Source: Methanosarcinales archaeon (lineage in GTDB: Archaea; Halobacteriota; Syntropharchaeia; Alkanophagales; Methanospirareceae). From it: a stretch of DNA of 6,724 nucleotides. The notes under the pieces were generated by a model. The model had not been told where the DNA came from. It saw nothing but the letters and a program-made list of their open reading frames with translations, and ran no database searches. The translations under genes were made by a program, and so were the position numbers. The stretch spans positions 1 to 6,724 of the forward strand of contig QMVO01000094.1 in assembly GCA_003661125.1 (NCBI GenBank), given 5' to 3'. Of this stretch, positions 1 to 6,371 are shown piece by piece (the first letter of the stretch is position 1; each line of letters opens with the position of its first letter).

Positions 1-625
1 CGAGTTCAAGCGCCTTCGCTAAATCTTCCCGCGTGTTTATCGTCCATGGATAGATTTCTATTCCCTTTTTCGATGCTTCTACAACGAATTCCGCGTTTAA
101 TCTCGGATATTTCGGGAATATTACGTTTGCACTCGCATCAATTGCCATTTTTACAGGGAAAACCGGCAATGAGGAAATTATTACCCCGGTCTTGATTCGA
201 GGTGCAAGCTCTTTTATTTTGTGCATTGAAGCATGGTAGAAAGAAGAGATTATGACACTTTTCTCCATCTTCGCTTCTTTCACTTCATCCACTATGAGTT
301 CTTCCATATTCTCCTCTTTCAGTTCAATAACCAACTCAAGTCCAAGATTTTCAGCAAGCAAAAGCACTTCTCGTAGTCTTGGAATTTTTTCCCCTTTTCC
401 TGCGTCAAGGGTTCTTAACTGTGCGAGTGTTTTCTCACCTACCTTTCCAATACCGTTTGTCGTCCTTTCCAGGGTATCATCGTGAATCACTACTATTTCA
501 CGGTCTTTACTGAACCTGACGTCAATCTCCACGGCGTCAACGCCGCACTCAAAAGCTTTCCTGACTGCTCTGAGCGTATTCTCCGGTTCCTCCGCCTTTG
601 CTCCTCTATGAGCTATTATTTTCAT
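1..625 (-). CDS. Glycerophosphodiester phosphodiesterase (GDPD family), C-terminus cut by window edge
   Basis: This gene reads leftwards from an ATG at 625-623 and is open to position 1, giving 208 residues; the last few tens of residues of the TIM barrel lie outside the window. The family hydrolyses glycerophosphodiesters to sn-glycerol 3-phosphate and an alcohol, in lipid turnover or phosphate scavenging. Seen in the translation: the N-terminal IIAHRG motif (catalytic His6, Arg7), PENT at 14-17, VEIDV with metal ligands Glu33 and Asp35, VIHDDTLERTTNG with second catalytic His48, and VIELK with Glu101 and Lys103. Near the edge IYPWTIN matches the family's late-barrel Trp motif. There is no signal peptide or membrane segment, so it is probably cytoplasmic. 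The start is firm because the first beta strand begins at residue 2; a weak AAGG lies 4 bases upstream. It is divergent from the operon starting at 709. The substrate is not determinable, and archaeal members may act on ether-lipid head groups. Confidence 0.93.
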   Translation of the reverse strand, partial: MKIIAHRGAKAEEPENTLRAVRKAFECGVDAVEIDVRFSKDREIVVIHDDTLERTTNGIGKVGEKTLAQLRTLDAGKGEKIPRLREVLLLAENLGLELVIELKEENMEELIVDEVKEAKMEKSVIISSFYHASMHKIKELAPRIKTGVIISSLPVFPVKMAIDASANVIFPKYPRLNAEFVVEASKKGIEIYPWTINTREDLAKALEL

Positions 626-708
626 TAAACCTTTTCTTAGAAAGAAAAGCTTTACCAAATAAAACTTTTTTCTAAAAAGTTTTACTTAGAAAAGTTCTAT
701 TTAAAAAT
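626..708. promoter_or_regulatory. Divergent A/T-rich intergenic promoter region with three palindromes
   Basis: This 83-bp gap separates divergent start codons and must hold both promoters. It is extremely A/T rich and contains three overlapping or adjacent dyads. A perfect 8-bp stem with 3-bp centre lies at 631-649 (CTTTTCTT/AAGAAAAG). A perfect 10-bp stem with 3-bp centre lies at 661-683 (AAAACTTTTT/AAAAAGTTTT). An imperfect one lies at 678-696. Each is centred on TTAGAAA or its complement TTTCTAA (637-643, 669-675, 686-692). TATA-like stretches occur at 678-684 and 698-705, but I cannot choose the true box. No Shine-Dalgarno site precedes the 709 ATG, which suggests a leaderless or nearly leaderless transcript. 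A dimeric regulator binding the dyads is an inference. Confidence 0.6.
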
Positions 709-1530
709 ATGGGCATAACAAAAAAAGTATGGATAGATTACTATAATAAGAGTAAGATAGACCTGAAGGAGCCGATAGCAATAGTAGGCTCATCAGGGCT
801 GCGGTCTGTCGGAAAAATAGTAGTAGACGAGCTTGTGGAAAAAACACGTCCGCAACTATTTGCGGAATTATATTCATACGGTTTCCCAGCCGTTTACTAT
901 GGACCATCTTACCTTGGTGCACCCTGCGCCGCGGGTGTAAAAATAAAGAAAGCCAATGTAGTTCAACTTCCAAGCGTAGAATTTTATGCACTTGAAAGGC
1001 AAAAGCAGAATCAGGACGTAATAATAACAAGAGGTTACCAGTCTTACAATGCTCTTAATCAATACGTGGTCGCTGATAAGGTCACGGATTTATTTAAGGA
1101 GTTTCAAGTAAAGAAAGTGATTTCGCTGGGCGCACAAGTAATAGAAGAAGGGATAACGGGCTGCGCAACTGACCCGGAGCTGCTGGAAGAAATGTACAGA
1201 TTCGAGATTAAGAGAACAAGCGTAGATCGTTTTATAGGTTTTTCTGGGCTTGTGGTTGCCATGGGTAGGGAAAAAGGGCTAAGAGGTGCTTGTATTTTTG
1301 CAAACACCTCACAAAATTTGGCAAATCCTGAATATCCTGATTTTGATGCGGCGAAGAAATTGTTGGAAAAAATCGCTGAAATATTGGAATTTAATGTCGA
1401 TACATCGGATTTAAAAGCGAAAAGAATGGCGCAACAGGAGCTAATGGAGGAGATAATTAAAAGGGAAGAGATGAGAGAAAAAAAGAGAAAGAGAGAGCTG
1501 GAGATAGAAGAATCGAGAGGATATGCGTAA
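709..1530 (+). CDS. PAC2 family protein (archaeal proteasome assembly chaperone homologue)
   Basis: This 273-residue protein matches the PAC2 fold family, whose archaeal members (PbaA/PbaB type) are related to eukaryotic proteasome assembly chaperones. The family's function in archaea is only partly worked out. Seen: an N-terminal strand and glycine-rich turn IAIVGSSGLRSVGK (23-36), a central strand block (VIITRGYQSYN, 104-114), VKKVISLGAQVIEEG (134-148), and the hallmark FSGLVVAMGREKGLRGACIF (178-197) followed by an aspartate-rich helix, DFDAAKKLLEKIAEIL (211-226). Residues about 235-270 form a highly charged Lys/Glu helix, likely a coiled coil. There is no signal peptide or membrane segment. 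The ATG at 709 is the only reasonable start; it has no ribosome binding site. The gene is the first of a tight operon and overlaps the next gene by 8 bp. Family assignment is good; the exact role or client is unknown. Confidence 0.85.
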   Translation: MGITKKVWIDYYNKSKIDLKEPIAIVGSSGLRSVGKIVVDELVEKTRPQLFAELYSYGFPAVYYGPSYLGAPCAAGVKIKKANVVQLPSVEFYALERQKQNQDVIITRGYQSYNALNQYVVADKVTDLFKEFQVKKVISLGAQVIEEGITGCATDPELLEEMYRFEIKRTSVDRFIGFSGLVVAMGREKGLRGACIFANTSQNLANPEYPDFDAAKKLLEKIAEILEFNVDTSDLKAKRMAQQELMEEIIKREEMREKKRKRELEIEESRGYA

Positions 1531-3121
1531 AATAGCACCTGAAGTAGAGATGGTAGCTAAGGGAGAAGCAAGGAACTATGAATTAGCATGTAAAGAGATA
1601 GCAGAGGTTATAGCGGAAAATGGGATCACCCGAGCAGAGAGTATAAACGAACTGAAAAAGGAGATAAGCGGTAAATATGTGTTGCATACCATTCCGAGGA
1701 ATTCCGATGTGCTGAAATCGTGCAGTGAGGAACTAAAGGAGAAATTAAAGAGGAAAAGAATCAGAACGGCTTCTGGCGTTGCTCCTGTTGCCGTGATGAC
1801 TTCCCCTTATCCATGCCCGCATGGTAAGTGCATAATGTGTCCTGGAGGTCCGGACTCCGATTTCGCGTCACCGCAGAGTTACGTAGGTAAGGAGCCTGCT
1901 GCTATTCGCGCTGCCCAACAAGGTTTCGATCCATACCAGCAGGTGAAAGTGAGACTACATCAACTGGAAGAAATAGGTCATGATTTCGAGAAGGTCGATT
2001 TGATACTGATGGGCGGCACGCTAACCGCGAGAACTCCGGATTATCAAAAATGGTTTGTGAAAAAGTGTTTGGAGGCGATGAAGGAGTTTGGAGATGTTAG
2101 AGGGCGGCAGATAAGAAACACCGGCATGACTTTCGAGACAAGACCGGATTATGCGAAGGAGGAGGAGATAGACCGAATGCTGGCGCTCGGCGCTACAAAA
2201 GTCGAGTTAGGTGTGCAGCATGTCAATAACGAGATATTGAGAAATATAAGTAGGGGGCATTTGGTAGAAGATTCGGTAGAGGCGAACAGAAAAGCGCGAG
2301 ACAGTGCATTAAAAGTAGGCTTCCATGTGATGCCCGGTTTACCAGGCTCTTCCATTAAGGAGGATAAAAAGATGTTTGAGCGTATTTTATACGATTCACG
2401 CTTCAAGCCTGATTATCTGAAAATATATCCCACGCTGGTGGTTAAAGGGACGAGACTGTATGATATGTGGAAAAAGGGAGAATATAAGCCGATTTGTGAG
2501 GAAGAAGCAATAGAAATAATCGCTTATGCGAAAAGGATAATTCCTAAGTGGGTGAGAATACAAATAATACAAAGAGATATTCCCTCGCAATATATAGAAG
2601 CAGGAGTGAAGAAGAGCAATTTAAGGCAATTGGTGATGGAGCGGCTGCACGAGATGGGCTATAAATGCCGGTGTATAAGATGCAGGGAAGCAGGTCTTTC
2701 TTTTTTGAAGGGTAGAGTTGCTGACGATGAAAATACAAAATTTTTATCTGAAAGTTATGAGGCATGCGGGGGTACGGAGTATTTCCTTTCTTACGAAGAT
2801 GTGAAGAAAGATATTTTGATAGCGCTCCTGAGATTGAGGTTCCCATTTGCGCCGCATAGAGAAGAGTTGAGGAATGCCACTCTGATTCGTGACCTGCATG
2901 TATATGGTGAATTAGTGGGTCTGGGCGAAAGAAAGGCGCATAGCTGGCAGCATCGTGGATACGGTGCACGTTTGTTGCAAAAAGCGGAAGAGATAACGCT
3001 TGATAATGAATACAGCCGAATAGCGGTGATGAGCGGGATAGGTGTGCGAGAATATTATGAAAGGTTTGGCTACAAGCGTGAAGGACCATTTATGGTGAAA
3101 AATCTTTCTTACTCAAAATGA
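1523..3121 (+). CDS. elp3: Elp3: tRNA uridine-34 carboxymethyl-modifying radical SAM/GNAT enzyme, archaeal type
   Basis: This 532-residue protein has full-length Elp3 architecture. It modifies the wobble uridine of tRNAs, using S-adenosylmethionine radical chemistry to add an acetyl-CoA-derived carboxymethyl-type group at C5; archaeal Elp3 works without the other Elongator subunits. Seen: RTASGVAPVAVMTSPYPCPH (81-100) leading into the 4Fe-4S ligands Cys98, Cys103 and Cys106 (CPHGKCIMCPGG), the GGTLT SAM-binding motif (164-168), TRPDY (206-210) and ELGVQH (228-233). A Cys-rich linker CRCIRC (Cys382, 384, 387) is likely the zinc site. The C-terminal GNAT domain carries the acetyl-CoA loop QHRGYG (476-481) and REYYERFGYKREGPFMVK (509-526). 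No key residue is missing. The ATG overlaps the preceding stop by 8 bp, and AGAGG lies only 2 bases before it, so translation is probably coupled. It is followed by the MBL gene with an ATGA overlap. Confidence 0.96.
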   Translation: MRKIAPEVEMVAKGEARNYELACKEIAEVIAENGITRAESINELKKEISGKYVLHTIPRNSDVLKSCSEELKEKLKRKRIRTASGVAPVAVMTSPYPCPHGKCIMCPGGPDSDFASPQSYVGKEPAAIRAAQQGFDPYQQVKVRLHQLEEIGHDFEKVDLILMGGTLTARTPDYQKWFVKKCLEAMKEFGDVRGRQIRNTGMTFETRPDYAKEEEIDRMLALGATKVELGVQHVNNEILRNISRGHLVEDSVEANRKARDSALKVGFHVMPGLPGSSIKEDKKMFERILYDSRFKPDYLKIYPTLVVKGTRLYDMWKKGEYKPICEEEAIEIIAYAKRIIPKWVRIQIIQRDIPSQYIEAGVKKSNLRQLVMERLHEMGYKCRCIRCREAGLSFLKGRVADDENTKFLSESYEACGGTEYFLSYEDVKKDILIALLRLRFPFAPHREELRNATLIRDLHVYGELVGLGERKAHSWQHRGYGARLLQKAEEITLDNEYSRIAVMSGIGVREYYERFGYKREGPFMVKNLSYSK

Positions 3122-4980
3122 AGTTACATTTTTTAGGGGCAGCAAAAGAAGTTACGGGTTCTTGCATTGTGATAGAAACGAGAAGAAGCAAGTTCTTGCT
3201 TGACTGTGGTCAGCGACAGGGGCATGAGAAAGAAAGCAGACCGGGATTTCCATTCAACCCGAGAGAAATAGACTTTGTCGTTCTTTCCCATGCACACCTC
3301 GACCACTCAGGACTTTTACCCAAGCTCGTTGCTGAAGGTTTCGATGGCGAGATATATTCAACGGTGGCTACTCGTGACGTTGCCGAACTGCTTTTAAAAG
3401 ACAGCGCGAAGATACAAAAAGAAGCGGATGAATCTGGAGCTGGAGTAATGCCTATGTTCACGGAGGAAGACGTTGTGCAAACGATTGACAAATTCAGCGT
3501 TTCAGAATGGAACGTTCCTGTTAATGCTTCTGAGGACATCTCGGTAACGTTCCTCGATGCCGGTCATATATTGGGTGCAAGCATCTCGGTTGTGGACATC
3601 AGTGGTGCTGGCAGGCTGGTTTATACTGGCGATATTGGGCATGGACGTTCGCCCATAATGAATGCCCCTGCAAAGTTGAACAATACCGACTTCCTGATTA
3701 TTGAATCTACTTACGGTGCGAAGCGCCACCCGGCGGTAAATCCGAAAGAGAGCCTGAAACAAATAATCCTGGATACGCATGCCAATAAAGGCAAGGTTTT
3801 AATTCCTACATTTGCCGTTGGGCGCTCACAAGAGATACTTTACACTTTGAAACAGCTTTACGAAGAGAAGAAACTTCCAAACATCCCTGTCTATTTCGAT
3901 ACGCCGTTAGGCGCAGAAACGACTTCTCTGTACCGTCATCATCAGAATTATTTGCGGGCAGAGTTCAGGAGTTCCTTCTTAAGAGGCGAGAATCCGTTCC
4001 ATTTTGGCAGACTTGATTTTATCCGTGGGAATAACAGGTCTCTGGATGTTGCTTCGTCGGGAGAGCCTTGCGTGGTGATAGCAGCCAGTGGCATGCTCAC
4101 CGGTGGTCGCATACTGAACCACTTGAAGACAACGCTGGAAGACCCTGATTCGAGCCTGGTCTTTGTGGGTTATCAGGCGGAAGGCACGCCTGGGCGAGAG
4201 ATACTGGACGGTAAGAAACGAGTTGAAATAGCAGGAAAAGAGTATAGAGTAATGCTAAAAGTCTATTATATCCCGGGCTTGAGTGCTCATGCCGATGCGG
4301 ATGGGCTGTTCTCCTTCATCAATTCCGCAGAACTCCTGCCAAAAAAGATATTCGTGGTGCATGGCGAGCCGGAGAATGCAGAGGCGTTACAGCGGCGAAT
4401 AATAAATAATCTGCGAATAGATACTTTTGTGCCTGAAATGGGTTATACGGAGAACTTTATGGACCGCGAGGTCGTGAAAGTGGTGGAAAAAGATGTGCAT
4501 CTCGATTTCAGACCGCAATATACGAGAATTGGAGAATACGAGGTTTATCCATTCGCGGGTGCGCTGCTGAAGAAGCAGGATGGGATTCACCTTATCTCGA
4601 AGGAGCAATATATCGGGATACTCACCGAAACAGAAGAGGAGCTTGAGACGATGCTTGCGAAGGTAACATCGAAAAAGGAACTCGAAACAGAAGCGGCAGC
4701 ACCTGCGGAAGAAATCTCAGAAGTGGTATTCAAGGAGGAGTTGCTAAAGTATGCGGATGCGGGTATTTTCTCCAGGAGCAGAGCGCGAGAACTTAAAGAT
4801 AAGATAGAGGAAGAGGGACGGGACGCTACGATCGCGCACATTAACAAACTTGCGAGAAAAGACCGACTTTATCCTCTGGACAAGGCGAAACAGGAAGTGC
4901 TGAGGAAAGTGCTTGTCGCTGGCATTAATTCTTTCCCGCAAAAGGCTCGAAAGTTATTTGAGGACATATCGGAGAAGTGA
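3118..4980 (+). CDS. MBL-fold beta-CASP ribonuclease-like protein (archaeal CPSF/YSH1 type) with C-terminal extension
   Basis: This 620-residue protein belongs to the metallo-beta-lactamase/beta-CASP family (YSH1-like, COG1236 type), zinc-dependent RNases related to CPSF73. Seen: N-terminal LHFLGAAKEVTGSC (3-16), Asp29 (LLDCG), the zinc motif SHAHLDH (57-63, His58, His60, Asp62, His63), His150 (AGHILGAS), Asp172 (YTGDIG), Glu196 (IIESTYG), the beta-CASP segment with IAASGMLTGGR (321-331), His391 (LSAHAD) and His415 (VVHGEPENAEAL). All catalytic ligands are present, so it should be active. The catalytic domain starts at residue 1, so the N-terminal KH domains of aCPSF1 are absent; an aCPSF2-like assignment is an inference. 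Residues about 475-620 are an extra region: an acidic Ala/Glu-rich linker (505-537) followed by a charged helical domain I do not recognise. The start overlaps the elp3 stop as ATGA. Confidence 0.9.
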   Translation: MKLHFLGAAKEVTGSCIVIETRRSKFLLDCGQRQGHEKESRPGFPFNPREIDFVVLSHAHLDHSGLLPKLVAEGFDGEIYSTVATRDVAELLLKDSAKIQKEADESGAGVMPMFTEEDVVQTIDKFSVSEWNVPVNASEDISVTFLDAGHILGASISVVDISGAGRLVYTGDIGHGRSPIMNAPAKLNNTDFLIIESTYGAKRHPAVNPKESLKQIILDTHANKGKVLIPTFAVGRSQEILYTLKQLYEEKKLPNIPVYFDTPLGAETTSLYRHHQNYLRAEFRSSFLRGENPFHFGRLDFIRGNNRSLDVASSGEPCVVIAASGMLTGGRILNHLKTTLEDPDSSLVFVGYQAEGTPGREILDGKKRVEIAGKEYRVMLKVYYIPGLSAHADADGLFSFINSAELLPKKIFVVHGEPENAEALQRRIINNLRIDTFVPEMGYTENFMDREVVKVVEKDVHLDFRPQYTRIGEYEVYPFAGALLKKQDGIHLISKEQYIGILTETEEELETMLAKVTSKKELETEAAAPAEEISEVVFKEELLKYADAGIFSRSRARELKDKIEEEGRDATIAHINKLARKDRLYPLDKAKQEVLRKVLVAGINSFPQKARKLFEDISEK

Positions 4981-5084
4981 GGAGTGTAAAAGCCAACCTG
5001 GATGAGGTTTGCACCGCCTTTGATTGGCTTTTGAAGTACGAGGAAAAGGTGCATACAGGTAATATTATATGGGTGGTTGAGTAA
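4977..5084 (+). CDS. Possible 35-codon ORF, perhaps a truncated gene remnant ending in repeat 1
   Basis: A GTG at 4977 overlaps the MBL stop codon by 4 bp (GTGA), the same coupled style as the other junctions. The frame stays open for 35 codons. The peptide looks protein-like rather than random (VRSVKANLDEVCTAFD, then WLLKYEEKVHTGNIIWVVE). Its TAA stop is bases 7-9 of the first array repeat, so the repeat ends the frame. The pattern of LDEVCTAFD, a short acidic helix and then TGNIIWVVE loosely reminds me of the N-terminus of UPF0158-like proteins, which are much longer; this is from memory and weak. It may be a small gene, a gene truncated when the array arrived, or chance reading through a leader. 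The only upstream ribosome binding site candidates are poorly spaced (GGAG 2 bases before the GTG, GAGG about 12). Confidence 0.35.
   Translation: MRSVKANLDEVCTAFDWLLKYEEKVHTGNIIWVVE
4988..5032. other. Inverted repeat after the operon (possible hairpin)
   Basis: AAAAGCCAA (4988-4996) and TTGGCTTTT (5024-5032) form a perfect 9-bp inverted repeat around a 27-base loop, 7 bp after the MBL stop. It could fold in the 3' end of the operon mRNA and mark transcript termination or processing, but there is no long T-tract after it. It also lies inside the candidate 35-codon ORF and just before the repeat array, so it could be part of an array leader. The evidence is only the symmetry. Confidence 0.3.
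5060..5075 (+). repeat. Array junction motif, copy 1
   Basis: The 16-bp TAATATTATATGGGTG lies directly before repeat 1. Closely related 16-mers precede repeat 16 (6111-6126) and repeat 18 (6261-6276); the first 10 bases are identical in all three and 13 of 16 match without gaps. In a CRISPR reading this would be the leader end. The TAATATTATA part could also serve as a TATA-like element. Confidence 0.6.
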
Positions 5085-5238
5085 CAACCATGATAGGAGT
5101 TGCCCCTGTAAAACCACGTGCAAGTTGAATATGCACTATAACATTGAGTAACAACCATGATAGGAGTTGACTCTCTTCTCGACGTGATAATATCGAGTAT
5201 TTTTTTCAAGTTGAGTAACGACCATGATAGGAGTTGAC

Positions 5239-5276
5239 CTCTCTAAACCCATCAGCTTCATACACGACTTATTTGA
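5239..5276 (+). repeat. Duplicated spacer, copy 1
   Basis: This 38-bp spacer between repeats 3 and 4 (starting CTCTCTAAACCC, ending CGACTTATTTGA) recurs at 5779-5815. The second copy lacks only the first C; the other 37 bases are identical. Confidence 0.95.
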
Positions 5277-5342
5277 GTTGAGTAACAACGATGATAGGAG
5301 TTGACAACTTTATCCCCAGAAAGGACGCTACATCTCCCACGC

Positions 5343-5367
5343 GTTGTGTAAGATGATAGGAGTTGAC
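5343..5367 (+). repeat. Array repeat 5, internally deleted
   Basis: This unit is 25 bp. It reads GTTGTGTAA then GATGATAGGAGTTGAC, so the CAAC of positions 10-13 is missing and base 5 is T instead of A. It is the only intact-ended repeat that has lost the pairing core. Confidence 0.8.
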
Positions 5368-5469
5368 TCTCCTTATTCATGGTGTATTTCTCCATATACG
5401 CAGGTTGAGTAACAACTATGATATGAGTTGACCCTGCGATACTCGTCCATCCATTCGTCTGGATTGTCC

Positions 5470-5497
5470 GTTGAGTAACAACGAGTAACAGCTATGA
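5470..5497 (+). repeat. Array repeat 7, rearranged
   Basis: A normal first half (GTTGAGTAACAAC, 5470-5482) runs straight into a second copy of the repeat interior, GAGTAACAGCTATGA (5483-5497), after which the normal 3' half (GAGTTGAC) is missing. The CAGC variant in the second piece is otherwise seen only in repeat 16 (6127). This looks like slippage or unequal recombination between two repeats. Confidence 0.75.
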
Positions 5498-5778
5498 CTT
5501 CCCTCTCACTTCATTCACAAATGCCTCGATGTCACTTAGTCGAGTAACAACGATGATAGGAGTTGACTATTTTCTCTCTGCATATCCTCCATAGTCACTA
5601 TGTAGGTTGAGTAACAACTATGATATGAGTTGACCTTCAAGACCCCTCTGACGACAGATCAACCACCCCGCCCTCGTTGAGTAACAACGAAGATATGAGT
5701 TGGCATCTATGACCAGGGTGAGTTTATAACCTATATAGTAGCCTTTTGAGTTGAGTACCAACTATGATAGGAGTTGAC

Positions 5779-5815
5779 TCTCTAAACCCATCAGCTTCAT
5801 ACACGACTTATTTGA
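5779..5815 (+). repeat. Duplicated spacer, copy 2
   Basis: This 37-bp spacer between repeats 11 and 12 is identical to bases 5240-5276. The flanking repeats of the two copies differ: repeats 3 and 11 differ at three positions, repeats 4 and 12 at two. Confidence 0.95.
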
Positions 5816-6056
5816 GTTGAGTAACAACCATGATAGAAGTTGACTCTTCCTTTGAAAGGATTTCGTAATATTTACTTTTCAGGCGGGTAACAACTATGAT
5901 AAGAGTTGACCATTTGACTGCTCAGTAGAACAACCGTCCTTTATTCACTCGAGTGACAACTGTGATAGGAGTTGACTTAGAGTTCTCAAATTGATCTCTG
6001 ATGTTCTGACCAGTCTATTCATGTTTCCCGAATAATTTCTTCCTCCGCTTCTGCAA

Positions 6057-6069
6057 GTCGAGTAACAAC
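6057..6069 (+). repeat. Array repeat 15, 5' half only
   Basis: Only GTCGAGTAACAAC is present; the following bases do not match the repeat. It is preceded by an unusually long 80-bp interval (5977-6056) with no recognisable repeat, and followed by 57 bp of different, purine-rich sequence up to repeat 16. It marks the likely boundary between a left block (repeats 1-15) and a right block (16-24). Confidence 0.7.
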
Positions 6070-6126
6070 AAACTTGAGGGGGTGAGCGAGACTCGGAGAC
6101 GGGATGATAATAATATTATAGGGTCG
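6070..6126 (+). other. Non-repeat stretch inside the array, ending in junction motif copy 2
   Basis: Bases 6070-6110 are purine-rich on the plus strand (for example TTGAGGGGGTGAGCGAG), unlike the pyrimidine-rich spacers, and end in the 16-bp motif TAATATTATAGGGTCG (6111-6126). A GTG at 6082 opens a 17-codon frame that ends at the TAA of repeat 16, in the same phase relative to the motif as the 35-codon ORF before repeat 1. I do not propose that it is a gene; it may be a remnant of a second array leader. Confidence 0.5.
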
Positions 6127-6221
6127 GTTGAGTAACAGCTATGATAAGAGTTGACTAATCCATTTTGGATTCTCTGAATCCGGTATTAATGGGTTGAGTA
6201 ACAACTATGATAAGAGTTGAC
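6111..6221 (+). repeat. 111-bp duplicated block, copy 1
   Basis: The block consists of junction motif, repeat 16, a 37-bp spacer and repeat 17. It matches 6261-6371 at 109 of 111 positions, the two differences being G6138/A6288 and A6157/T6307. The sequences on both outer sides are unrelated. Confidence 0.95.
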
Positions 6222-6260
6222 ACATTATTTGCCCTTGTAAATATTGAAACGCCTTACAAC

Positions 6261-6371
6261 TAATATTATAGGGTCGGTTGAGTAACAACTATGATAAGAG
6301 TTGACTTATCCATTTTGGATTCTCTGAATCCGGTATTAATGGGTTGAGTAACAACTATGATAAGAGTTGAC
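6261..6371 (+). repeat. 111-bp duplicated block, copy 2
   Basis: This is the second copy of motif, repeat 18, spacer and repeat 19, offset 150 bp from the first. The interval before repeat 18 is 55 bp because a 39-bp ordinary spacer (6222-6260) is followed by the 16-bp junction motif. Confidence 0.95.

Noticed and set aside
252..485. Plus-strand 77-codon ORF rich in Ser/Phe
   Set aside because: It is the antisense shadow of the GDPD gene, whose catalytic motifs are clear on the minus strand.
1104..1538. Minus-strand 144-codon ORF opposite the PAC2 gene
   Set aside because: It has a Ser/Leu/Ile-rich shadow composition opposite a Lys/Glu-rich coding region; the plus-strand gene has family motifs and operon overlap.
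2544..3089. Minus-strand 181-codon ORF opposite elp3
   Set aside because: It lies entirely antisense to the GNAT domain of a complete Elp3; no recognisable motif.
4981..5060. tRNA or small structured RNA after the operon
   Set aside because: There is one 9-bp inverted repeat but no cloverleaf arms or T-loop consensus.
4869..5209. Two minus-strand ORFs reaching from the MBL gene into the array
   Set aside because: They run antisense over the end of a well-supported gene and over repeats; their composition resembles no protein and follows from the repeat.
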